64,000 nt of DNA, taken from CAYUNE01 sp964446115. Lineage in GTDB: Bacteria > Desulfobacterota > Desulfobulbia > Desulfobulbales > Desulfobulbaceae. Position 1 is the first letter of the stretch; each line of letters starts with the position of its first letter. The stretch spans positions 40,011-104,010 of the forward strand of contig CAYUNE010000001.1 of NCBI GenBank assembly GCA_964446115.1, in the 5' to 3' direction. This document shows positions 7,616 through 14,773 of this stretch, in pieces. The notes beneath the pieces are model-generated. The model did no database searches, was not told the origin of the DNA, and worked only from the letters and a program-made list of their open reading frames with translations. A program made the translations under genes and the position numbers.

Positions 7616-9883
7616 ATGAAGAGATCTGTTCGGAGCGGGATCGCCCTGGTGCTGTTTCTGCTCGCCGTGCCCCTGGCGGCGAAAGCCCTTCCCGGGGACC
7701 CGGGATCCATCTTGCGCCCCGGCACCGATGAGGTGCGTGCCGGAGGCGAGGAACTGGTGGTGATCGACTCTGCCATAGCTGAATATGAACTGCTGGCGGA
7801 AGAAGTGGGCCGGGAACGGCGGGTCGTTGTTCTGGATGCAAAAGGGAATGGCCTTGGGCAGCTGGCGGCAGCTGTGAAAAATCGCCGTATCAAGGCCCTT
7901 CATATCATCTCACATGGGGCTCCCGGTCGGCTGCTGCTCGGCGGCTCGATGATTACGCCGGCCAATTTATCCCCGGCCGAGCGCAGGAGCCTGGCCCTGG
8001 TGGGTAAGTCCCTTGCCGAGGATGCGGATATCCTGGTGTACGGATGCACCTTCGGGGCCGGCAAGGATGGTGAGGATGCCATGCTCGCCCTGGCCCGGGC
8101 CACCGGTGCCGATGTGGGCGGTTCGCTCAATGCCACCGGTCACGCTTCCCTTAAGGGCGACTGGGTGCTTGAGCGACAGGTGGGCCTTGTTGAGACCCAG
8201 CCGTGCCAAGCCGGTTCCTGGCACGGCCTCCTGCTTTACTGTGTGGATGTAAATTGCCAGGTCGACACTACAGATAGTGACGGGGACGGTCTGTATGACT
8301 GCCGGGACGCCTGCCCGGATGATCCCAACAATGAATGTGGAGCGGATCTCTGTCCCGATGATCCCCTCAAGGATGCTCCGGGGGTTTGCGGCTGCGGAGT
8401 TCCCGATACCAACAGTGACAGTGACCATTATGCCGATTGCCTGGATGCGGAACCGGAGAATTCCGAAGTCTGGGATCCGCTCACCTGTACGGATCTCTGT
8501 CCGGATGATCCCTTGAAAACCGATCCTGGAATCTGTGGCTGCGGCGTGGCCGATATTGATACTGACAACGACGGTACACCTGACTGTAACGATTCCTGTC
8601 CCCAGGACATGGATAAGATCGCTCCTGGAATCTGTGGTTGCGGCGTGGCCGATATCGATACTGACAACGACGGTACACCTGACTGTAACGATTCCTGTCC
8701 CCAGGATATGAACAAGATCGATCCGGGCGTTTGTGGCTGCGGCGCCGAGGAGCTCGATAGCAACAATGACGGTATAACGGATTGTGGTGATCTCTGCCCC
8801 GATAATCCCGACAAAAACCTGCCCGGAGAGTGTGGTTGCGCCGTGGCTGATACGGACAGCGACAACGACGGCACTCCGGACTGCAACGATTCCTGCCCCC
8901 ATGACATGAACAAGATCGAACCCGGTATCTGCGGTTGTGGTGTGGAGGATTCCACGGTTGATGCCAACAATAACGGAACGCCGGACTGCAGGGATTTTCC
9001 GTGGCTTGTCTATCTGCACAACTTTCTCAGGCCTCCGGTCTGCGGTCAAACTCCGGACTACTGTTACATGGTTGCCGACGGCGATAACCGTAATTCCACC
9101 AACTCCCCGCTTTTCAAATATACCTTCAGCACCGATTCCCTGGAGCTGCTGGGCCATCTCGGGGTTGATAACGTCGAGGCCATTGTCCTGTCTCTGGACG
9201 CTTCCACCCTCTATGGCACCGATAACGGTGTTTTCGGCATCATTGACACTACTCCCGGCGCCACCAACAGCTTCACTCCACTCAACAGCAATGGGGTGGG
9301 CAGCGGTAACGGCTCCATGGGCATGGTGAGTTTCGACGATATCGATGGTCTGGCCTTTGATCCGTCCACCGGGGTCCTTTACGGCAGTGTACGTCGTCAG
9401 GACGGCGGTCGCGGTGTTGATCTGCTCATCAAGATCGATCACCAAAGGGGAACGGTCATCAAAGACGGATTCGGTGCCGGTGTCGATTATGTCGTCATCG
9501 ATACGGCGGCTGTCGGTCTCTTTGATACCGATGACATGACCATTGACAGCGACGGCCGCATGTACGGTATCGCCGCCATCTCCGGCGGTGGCGGCGGCGA
9601 CCGGCTGGTGAGCATTGACAAGGAAACCGGGGCGGTGACCGATCTGGGTGAGCTGACCACCGGTGTCTATCCTGTGCAGGATATGGAGGGGTTGACATTT
9701 TATCACGGCACAACCCTCTACGGGACCACCGGTTTTGAATTCAACGGCACCGGAACAAGCAATACCCTTTACCGCATTGACAAGGCCGGCGGATCAACAA
9801 CCATGATCCGGCGGCTGGACGACGATTTCAACGGCCTGGTACCCAGCGACTTTGAATCGATCACCTGCCCAGTCTGCAGGTAA
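7616..9883 (+). CDS. Secreted DUF4347 protein with cysteine-rich calcium-type repeats and propeller-like tail (paralogue 2)
   Basis: A 755-residue paralogue of the preceding protein with the same plan. It has a signal peptide (about 1-24, AAKA), a DUF4347 domain with SHG (His100) and YGC (Cys144) at the same residue numbers, six PGxCGC units with DTDNDGTPDCNDSCP linkers, and a propeller-like tail ending TCPVCR. The first and last domains align without gaps of note, while the repeat array is one unit shorter and less uniform. The start ATG is preceded by GAGGAGGTTAAAAAA, a strong ribosome-binding site. It has its own terminator, so it may be expressed separately from paralogue 1. The function is unknown. 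Confidence 0.85.
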   Translation: MKRSVRSGIALVLFLLAVPLAAKALPGDPGSILRPGTDEVRAGGEELVVIDSAIAEYELLAEEVGRERRVVVLDAKGNGLGQLAAAVKNRRIKALHIISHGAPGRLLLGGSMITPANLSPAERRSLALVGKSLAEDADILVYGCTFGAGKDGEDAMLALARATGADVGGSLNATGHASLKGDWVLERQVGLVETQPCQAGSWHGLLLYCVDVNCQVDTTDSDGDGLYDCRDACPDDPNNECGADLCPDDPLKDAPGVCGCGVPDTNSDSDHYADCLDAEPENSEVWDPLTCTDLCPDDPLKTDPGICGCGVADIDTDNDGTPDCNDSCPQDMDKIAPGICGCGVADIDTDNDGTPDCNDSCPQDMNKIDPGVCGCGAEELDSNNDGITDCGDLCPDNPDKNLPGECGCAVADTDSDNDGTPDCNDSCPHDMNKIEPGICGCGVEDSTVDANNNGTPDCRDFPWLVYLHNFLRPPVCGQTPDYCYMVADGDNRNSTNSPLFKYTFSTDSLELLGHLGVDNVEAIVLSLDASTLYGTDNGVFGIIDTTPGATNSFTPLNSNGVGSGNGSMGMVSFDDIDGLAFDPSTGVLYGSVRRQDGGRGVDLLIKIDHQRGTVIKDGFGAGVDYVVIDTAAVGLFDTDDMTIDSDGRMYGIAAISGGGGGDRLVSIDKETGAVTDLGELTTGVYPVQDMEGLTFYHGTTLYGTTGFEFNGTGTSNTLYRIDKAGGSTTMIRRLDDDFNGLVPSDFESITCPVCR

Positions 9884-9892
9884 TATGACCCC

Positions 9893-9926
9893 TTCCCCGG
9901 ATCGTTCCCGTGAACGATCCGGGGAA
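9893..9926 (+). terminator. Terminator after the second DUF4347 gene
   Basis: TTCCCCGGATCGTTC (9893-9907) pairs perfectly with 9912-9926 over a 4-nt loop, giving a 15-bp stem ten bases after the stop codon. It is followed by a pyrimidine-rich tail (TTCCCCTTTCTCC). Confidence 0.7.
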
Positions 9927-9976
9927 TTCCCCTTTCTCCTCCATCCGAGAGGTTTTCCTCCCTCTGGTTGTCGTGT

Positions 9977-10828
9977 ATGTCGGTCATGAAGGTTATCCGT
10001 TACATCGCCGGAGGCTTGCTGCTGCTGCTTTTCCTGGTCCACCTCCGTTATCAATTTCTGGCCGCCGATGAGTATGCGGCGTTGCTTGCCCGGATGGCAC
10101 CGGACCATCATATAGGTAATCCCGGTCTGATTTTTTGGAAAATAACCCTTTTTTTTCTCGCCGCTTTCCTGGCCCTCCATAATCTGACGGATCCGCTTTT
10201 TTACCGTAATATCGAAAGAGTATCGCGGTGGGATCGGGTTGTCTTTGTGCTGCTTGTCCTTCTTTTTCTCCTTTACCATCTCGGCTGCCTGCTCCCGTCC
10301 ATCGGAGCGTTGTTCCTGGAAGACAATCTCTTTGAATCCCTCACCGCATTCTGTGCCGTTTCAGCCTCCATCCTGCTGCTCAGAGGAATGAGACGGGTAG
10401 ACACATGGCAGGCAAGGTTTTCGTTGCTGGCCATGGCCGGTATGTTTTTCTTTTTCGGTATGGAGGAGATCAGCTGGGGCCAGCATATTTTTCACTGGAA
10501 AACCCCCCGGCAGTGGCAGGAAATCAACTATCAGCACGAGTCCAACCTCCATAACCTCTTTAATCCATTGTTTCCGGTACTCTACCCCCTGTTTAATCTG
10601 ATCCTCGCCCTTTTTTTTCAGCTGGCGGCACAACTGCGAGTCAGGAGTGAACGGTTTGCCCTGCACAGGGATTTCATGCGTCTGTTGCCGGCGGCAGAGG
10701 CATCCTTTTACAGCCTGTTTTTTTCCGTGTTGGTGGTGCAATGCGGCGTTCTGGCCGGTGAGCTGACAGAGGAGACGGTTGCCGTCGTCGGTTTTTCCTA
10801 TGCCTTACGGCAGCAGACCTCCAGCTAG
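9977..10828 (+). CDS. Conserved multi-pass membrane protein with EEISWGQ motif, function unknown
   Basis: A 283-residue integral membrane protein with about seven hydrophobic segments. Its most striking sequence is FGMEEISWGQHIF, followed by NYQHESNLHNLFNP. I recall this Glu-Glu-Ile-Ser-Trp-Gly plus Gln/Glu-rich asparagine motif from uncharacterised bacterial membrane proteins, but no function is known to me. The charged motif lies at the end of a hydrophobic segment, as in an active or binding site at the membrane face. ATG at 9977 was chosen; ATG at 9986 and TTG at 9968 are alternatives. It lies between the DUF4347 terminator and the prfB promoter, so it is probably a single-gene unit. Confidence 0.6.
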   Translation: MSVMKVIRYIAGGLLLLLFLVHLRYQFLAADEYAALLARMAPDHHIGNPGLIFWKITLFFLAAFLALHNLTDPLFYRNIERVSRWDRVVFVLLVLLFLLYHLGCLLPSIGALFLEDNLFESLTAFCAVSASILLLRGMRRVDTWQARFSLLAMAGMFFFFGMEEISWGQHIFHWKTPRQWQEINYQHESNLHNLFNPLFPVLYPLFNLILALFFQLAAQLRVRSERFALHRDFMRLLPAAEASFYSLFFSVLVVQCGVLAGELTEETVAVVGFSYALRQQTSS

Positions 10829-10878
10829 ATGGTGCCGGCAGAGCGGGCGGGCGGATACCGTCCCGGGATGCTTCCCCC

Positions 10879-10906
10879 TTGAGTCTTTGTAAAAAATGGT
10901 TATATA
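10879..10906 (+). promoter_or_regulatory. Probable sigma-70 promoter of prfB
   Basis: TTGAGT (10879-10884), a 16-bp spacer and TATATA (10901-10906). Transcription would start near 10913, so the dispersed-repeat copy at 10927-10990 would be part of the prfB 5' leader. Confidence 0.5.
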
Positions 10907-10926
10907 TTAGGGCCCGAAAAAACTTA

Positions 10927-10990
10927 CCGTGGACGATTACAGCCAAGAGACTCCGTTTAGCGCAGGGTTGCAAACTCTGTGAGTGGTTAC
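10927..10990 (+). repeat. Dispersed intergenic repeat, partial copy (direct-motif module)
   Basis: It contains CCGTGGACGATTAC and CTGTGAGTGGTTAC as the two direct motifs, joined by a spacer with GCCAAGAG and GGGTTGCAAA. It aligns best with the copies at 61691 and 25029. The hairpin module is absent. It lies in the presumed prfB leader. Confidence 0.65.
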
Positions 10991-11050
10991 AAATTACCGT
11001 GTGGATATTCTAAGCAAATTCTGAAACATCCATTGAAAAGAGCGTACGTC

Positions 11051-12164
11051 ATGACCCAGCATCAGCAGACAGACATCGGCACCTGGAAACAGACCCTCCA
11101 TGACCTGAAAGGCAGAATGCTTGCCTTGAAGGAGCATCTTTGACTTGGATGAAAAGAGAACCGAACTGGAACGTCTCAAGGCCATGACGCTGGAACCCGG
11201 ATTCTGGAATGACCGGGATCGGGCCCGGCGGGTGCAGAAGGAGCAGGGACAACTGCAGGATATCATCGAGGTATGGGAAAAGAACTACACCGAACTTGAA
11301 GAGGCCGACATGCTGCTCGACCTGGCGGTTGAAGAGCAGGATATCGAAACTCAGAATGAGGTGGCGGCCGGTCTTGATGAACTGGAAAACCGCATCGGCA
11401 ACACCGAGTTGCAGTGCATGTTCAGCGGTGAGCACGATCGCTCCAACGCCATTATCACCATCCACGCCGGCGCCGGCGGCACCGAGGCCCAGGACTGGGT
11501 GGATATGCTGTTGCGCATGTATCTGCGTTGGGCCGAGAGCAAGAGGTTTACAACCGACATCCTCGACCTGTTGCCGGGTGACGAAGCCGGCACCAAGAGT
11601 GTCACCGTCATGGTCAAGGGCAAGTACGCCTACGGCTACCTGCGTTCGGAGGTTGGTATCCACCGTCTGGTGCGGATTTCTCCATTTGACACAAGTGGCC
11701 GGCGGCACACCTCCTTTGCCTCGGTGATGGTCCTGCCGGAGCTGGACGACACCATTGATATCGACATCCAGGAAAAGGACCTGCGCATCGACACCTACCG
11801 GGCCAGCGGCGCCGGCGGACAACATGTAAACAAGACCGATTCCGCCATCCGTATCACTCATCTACCCACCGGTATCGTTGTCCAGTGCCAGAACCAGAGA
11901 TCCCAGCACCGGAACAAGGATATTGCCATGAAAATGCTGGCCTCCCGGCTCTATGAGCGGGAAAAGGAGGAGCAGGCCAGGGAGCATGAAAACCTGCACG
12001 GTGACAAGAAGGAGATCGCCTGGGGCAGTCAGATCAGATCTTATGTGCTGCAGCCCTATCGTATGGTCAAGGACCATCGCACCGACCATGAGGACGGCAA
12101 CGTGGATGCCGTCCTGGACGGCAGGCTGGATCCCTTTATCAAGGCCTTTCTGCTCTGGCGATAG
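11051..12164 (+). CDS. prfB: Peptide chain release factor 2, expressed through a programmed +1 frameshift
   Basis: RF2 (about 370 residues) releases peptides at UGA and UAA codons. Translation starts at ATG 11051 and reads 30 codons to CTT, then meets an in-frame TGA at 11141. A +1 shift at CTT-TGA-C continues in the frame running to 12164. The SPF tripeptide (ISPFDTSG) that reads stop codons and the GGQ loop (SGAGGQHVNKTDS) that triggers hydrolysis are both intact. The length is typical for RF2. The Fe-S protein gene starts 17 bp downstream. The shift should be used most when RF2 is scarce, the classical autoregulation. Confidence 0.95.
11129..11144 (+). promoter_or_regulatory. Programmed frameshift signal in prfB
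   Basis: An internal Shine-Dalgarno-like AAGGAG (11129-11134) lies exactly 3 nt before the slippery CTT (11138-11140), which is followed by TGA C. This is the same arrangement as the E. coli prfB site. Confidence 0.93.
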
Positions 12165-12181
12165 CAGCCGGGAGTGGACAA

Positions 12182-13486
12182 ATGGCGGCTGGCGGCGGGT
12201 GCGGAACGGGAAAGCGGCCAGGGGGGGAAACACCCCTTCCCGGGCCTGATGCCTGTGCCCGCTGCGGGTCCTGTAGTGTGGTCTGCCCGGTGTATGGCGT
12301 CACCGGTCGGGAATCGTTGACCGCCCGGGGAAAATTGCACCTGCTCACCACGGCACTTGCCGAAAAACCCTCATCCGCCTACCGGGATATCTTTGCCCGT
12401 TGCCTGCTCTGCGGCGCCTGCGAGGAAAAATGTCCCCGCCGCCTGCCGCTGACCACCATGTTCCATCATGCCAGAGCGCGGTTTCCGTTTCTGGGAGGAA
12501 AACATCCCCTGGGCAAATATCTTGTCCGTCGCCTCCTGCAGCACCGGAATCTCCTTGCCGGACTGGTGCGGACCGGTGTGAATCTGAAACGGTTGGAGCT
12601 TTTGCCCAAGAGCAGTGGCCTGCGCCTGAAACTGGGCCTGCTGGAAGATGTCGCCGCTGTCGCGGGAGCCAAATACATGCCGCAACTTCCCGAGGGCCGG
12701 ATGAGCCGTTCAGATGCCGCCGGCGGCGGGGTTTTCTATTTTACCGGTTGCCTGGCCCGCTATCTGCAGCCTTCGATTTTCAGGGATATCTGCAGCCTTG
12801 TCACCTCCGCCAAAACCTCCATCATCGAAGCACCCGGCTCCCAGCAATGTTGCGGCCTGGCGGCATATGCCGCCGGTGATCGGGTTACGGCCCGGCGATT
12901 GGCCAAGGCCAATATCAACGCCTTTGCCGGAACCCAAGGCCCCATCATTACTTCCTGCGCCTCCTGTTTTTCACAGCTTTGCAGTTATCCGGAATTACTT
13001 GCCGGAGAAGAACGCTGGCACGAACCGGCCCGTTCTTTCAGCCGGCGGGTGGTGGAGATCTCCTCCTGGCTGCCGGTCGGCATCGGAGAGGTGGCGGCGA
13101 AAAATCCCTTGCGGGTATTCTATCATGATCCCTGCCACCTGCGTTTTCGTCACCGGTTGACTACGCCGCCGCGACAGCTCCTTGACGGTATCGGGGGCGT
13201 CATTCGGTTGGAGCTTGCCGACGGTCCGCAATGCTGTGGCCAGGGAGGTCTCTTTCACCTGGGATATCCGCGACTTTCCACTGAAATTTTTTCCGATCTT
13301 TTTCACAGGGTCGCGGATCTCGAGCCGGATCTGGTGGTAACCACCTGTTCCGGCTGTCTCATGCAGTGGCGGATGGAAACGCAGCGGCGTCGGAGTCCCA
13401 TGGGAGTGATGCACCTTGGTTCTCTGCTGGCCGGACGAGCTATTCCCGTCGGGGCCACCCATTCCTCTGCTGCTGCGGCGGGCTGA
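12182..13486 (+). CDS. (Fe-S)-binding protein of the GlcF/LutA type
   Basis: A 434-residue soluble protein with two N-terminal 4Fe-4S motifs (CARCGSCSVVCPVYG and CLLCGACEEKCPRR) and two cysteine-rich CCG-type domains (FTGCLARY ... QQCCGLAAYAAGD, and HDPCHLRFRH ... QCCGQGGLFH ... TTCSGCLMQW). This is the architecture of electron-transfer subunits of glycolate/lactate oxidases and related heterodisulfide-reductase-like proteins. No flavoprotein oxidase subunit is encoded nearby, so substrate and partner are unknown. It lies 17 bp after prfB and may be co-transcribed with it. A role in lactate or glycolate oxidation would suit a sulfate-reducing-type organism, but this is inference. Confidence 0.78.
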   Translation: MAAGGGCGTGKRPGGETPLPGPDACARCGSCSVVCPVYGVTGRESLTARGKLHLLTTALAEKPSSAYRDIFARCLLCGACEEKCPRRLPLTTMFHHARARFPFLGGKHPLGKYLVRRLLQHRNLLAGLVRTGVNLKRLELLPKSSGLRLKLGLLEDVAAVAGAKYMPQLPEGRMSRSDAAGGGVFYFTGCLARYLQPSIFRDICSLVTSAKTSIIEAPGSQQCCGLAAYAAGDRVTARRLAKANINAFAGTQGPIITSCASCFSQLCSYPELLAGEERWHEPARSFSRRVVEISSWLPVGIGEVAAKNPLRVFYHDPCHLRFRHRLTTPPRQLLDGIGGVIRLELADGPQCCGQGGLFHLGYPRLSTEIFSDLFHRVADLEPDLVVTTCSGCLMQWRMETQRRRSPMGVMHLGSLLAGRAIPVGATHSSAAAAG

Positions 13487-13550
13487 AGATTGTCCGGGCG
13501 CAAAGAAAATCCTTGTCCGCCCAGGTTGTTATTGTTTATATGAAGGCTTG

Positions 13551-13625
13551 TTCTGCAGTACCTGTGACCAATTACAGCTTGGCAGCAAGATATCCCGCGG
13601 GATTACATGCCCCGTGAGCAGTTAC
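13551..13625 (+). repeat. Dispersed intergenic repeat, copy lacking the hairpin module
   Basis: TTCTGCAGTACCTGTGACCAATTAC (13551-13575, split here as TTCTGCAGTA plus CCTGTGACCAATTAC) leads to a 35-nt spacer containing GCAAGATATCCCGCGGGATT. The second motif CCCGTGAGCAGTTAC (13611-13625) follows. The dgt start codon is only 5 nt later. It is closest to the copy at the right end of the window. Confidence 0.75.
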
Positions 13626-13629
13626 GACG

Positions 13630-14703
13630 ATGAGTCCGACGATACGACAAGAACTGGAACAACGCGAACGCCGGCTTCTCTCACCCTATGCCTGCCTGAG
13701 TACCGAGAGCAGGGGGCGGTTACGTGATGAGAAGGATACATGCGACATGCGCACCGTCTTTCAGCGTGACCGTGATCGTATCATTCACTGCAAGGAGTTT
13801 CGTCGATTAAAACACAAGACCCAGGTCTTTCTGGCCCCGGCCGGGGATCATTACCGCACCCGTCTCACCCATGTGCTCGAGGTGGCCCAGATCGCCAGGA
13901 CCATTGCCGTCTCCCTGCGACTCAACGAAAATCTCACCGAGGCCATTGCCCTGGGGCATGACCTGGGGCACACCCCCTTCGGCCATGCAGGTGAACATAT
14001 GCTCAACAAACTGCATCCCGGTGGTTTTAAACATTATATCCAGAGCTTACGGGTTGTTGATTTCCTTGCCGGTGACGGGGCCGGTCTCAATCTCACCTGG
14101 GAGGTCAGAAACGGAATTGTCAAGCATTCCAAAGGATATCGGGATATTCTTCCCGAAGACGGCGCAGAGCTTCCGGCAACCGTGGAAGGCCAGGCCGTGC
14201 GGGTGGCTGATATTATCGCCTATCTCAACCATGATCTCGACGACGCCCTGCGGGCCGCCATGATCCGGGAAGATGATATTCCCATCGCCATCCGCCGGGT
14301 CATCGGCGACACCTCCTCCCGACGCATCGATACCATGGTCCGGGATCTCATTCGCGCCACCCTCAAGGCGGATGACGGCAGACTCCATGTGAGCGCTGCA
14401 ATGCAGGAGATCATTGTGGAGCTGCGATCCTATCTCTATGACAACGTCTATACCAACGAGTGGGTCCACAACGAGTTTGTCAAGGCCCGCAAGATCATCA
14501 GGGAGCTCTACGGGTTTTTCCTGGAATATGACTTTCCCGGCGATCTTTTCAGCACCCTTGAGTGGATGCGCTCCCGCAAACGTCCGTCAACGGAGGCACC
14601 GCCCCATCGCCGGGTGTGTGATTTCATCGCCGGTATGACGGATCGCTATGCCCTTGATCTCTATAAAAAGATTTTTATCCCCGAACCCTGGGGCACCCTG
14701 TGA
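13630..14703 (+). CDS. dgt: Deoxyguanosinetriphosphate triphosphohydrolase-like protein (HD superfamily)
   Basis: A 357-residue cytoplasmic HD-domain enzyme of the type 2 dGTPase family, which removes tripyrophosphate from dNTPs. The metal-binding residues lie in RTRLTHVLEVAQIART and ALGHDLGHTPFGHAGE, with the C-terminal HD aspartate in AYLNHDLDDALRA. Length and motifs fit the shorter non-E. coli class. The start ATG at 13630 sits 5 nt after a dispersed-repeat copy, and no good Shine-Dalgarno is visible, so translation efficiency may depend on the repeat sequence. valS follows. Confidence 0.88.
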   Translation: MSPTIRQELEQRERRLLSPYACLSTESRGRLRDEKDTCDMRTVFQRDRDRIIHCKEFRRLKHKTQVFLAPAGDHYRTRLTHVLEVAQIARTIAVSLRLNENLTEAIALGHDLGHTPFGHAGEHMLNKLHPGGFKHYIQSLRVVDFLAGDGAGLNLTWEVRNGIVKHSKGYRDILPEDGAELPATVEGQAVRVADIIAYLNHDLDDALRAAMIREDDIPIAIRRVIGDTSSRRIDTMVRDLIRATLKADDGRLHVSAAMQEIIVELRSYLYDNVYTNEWVHNEFVKARKIIRELYGFFLEYDFPGDLFSTLEWMRSRKRPSTEAPPHRRVCDFIAGMTDRYALDLYKKIFIPEPWGTL

Positions 14704-14773
14704 AAGAAATTGATAAGCCCGTCTCCCGGCAGGAGACCGGCAACCGACAAACCACAACTGAAATGTCCACAAG

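Noticed and set aside
13551..13625. Direct repeats about 35 bp apart, resembling CRISPR repeat-spacer units
   Set aside because: Each element holds only two short motifs, the intervening 35 bp is itself conserved between copies, and no cas gene is present.
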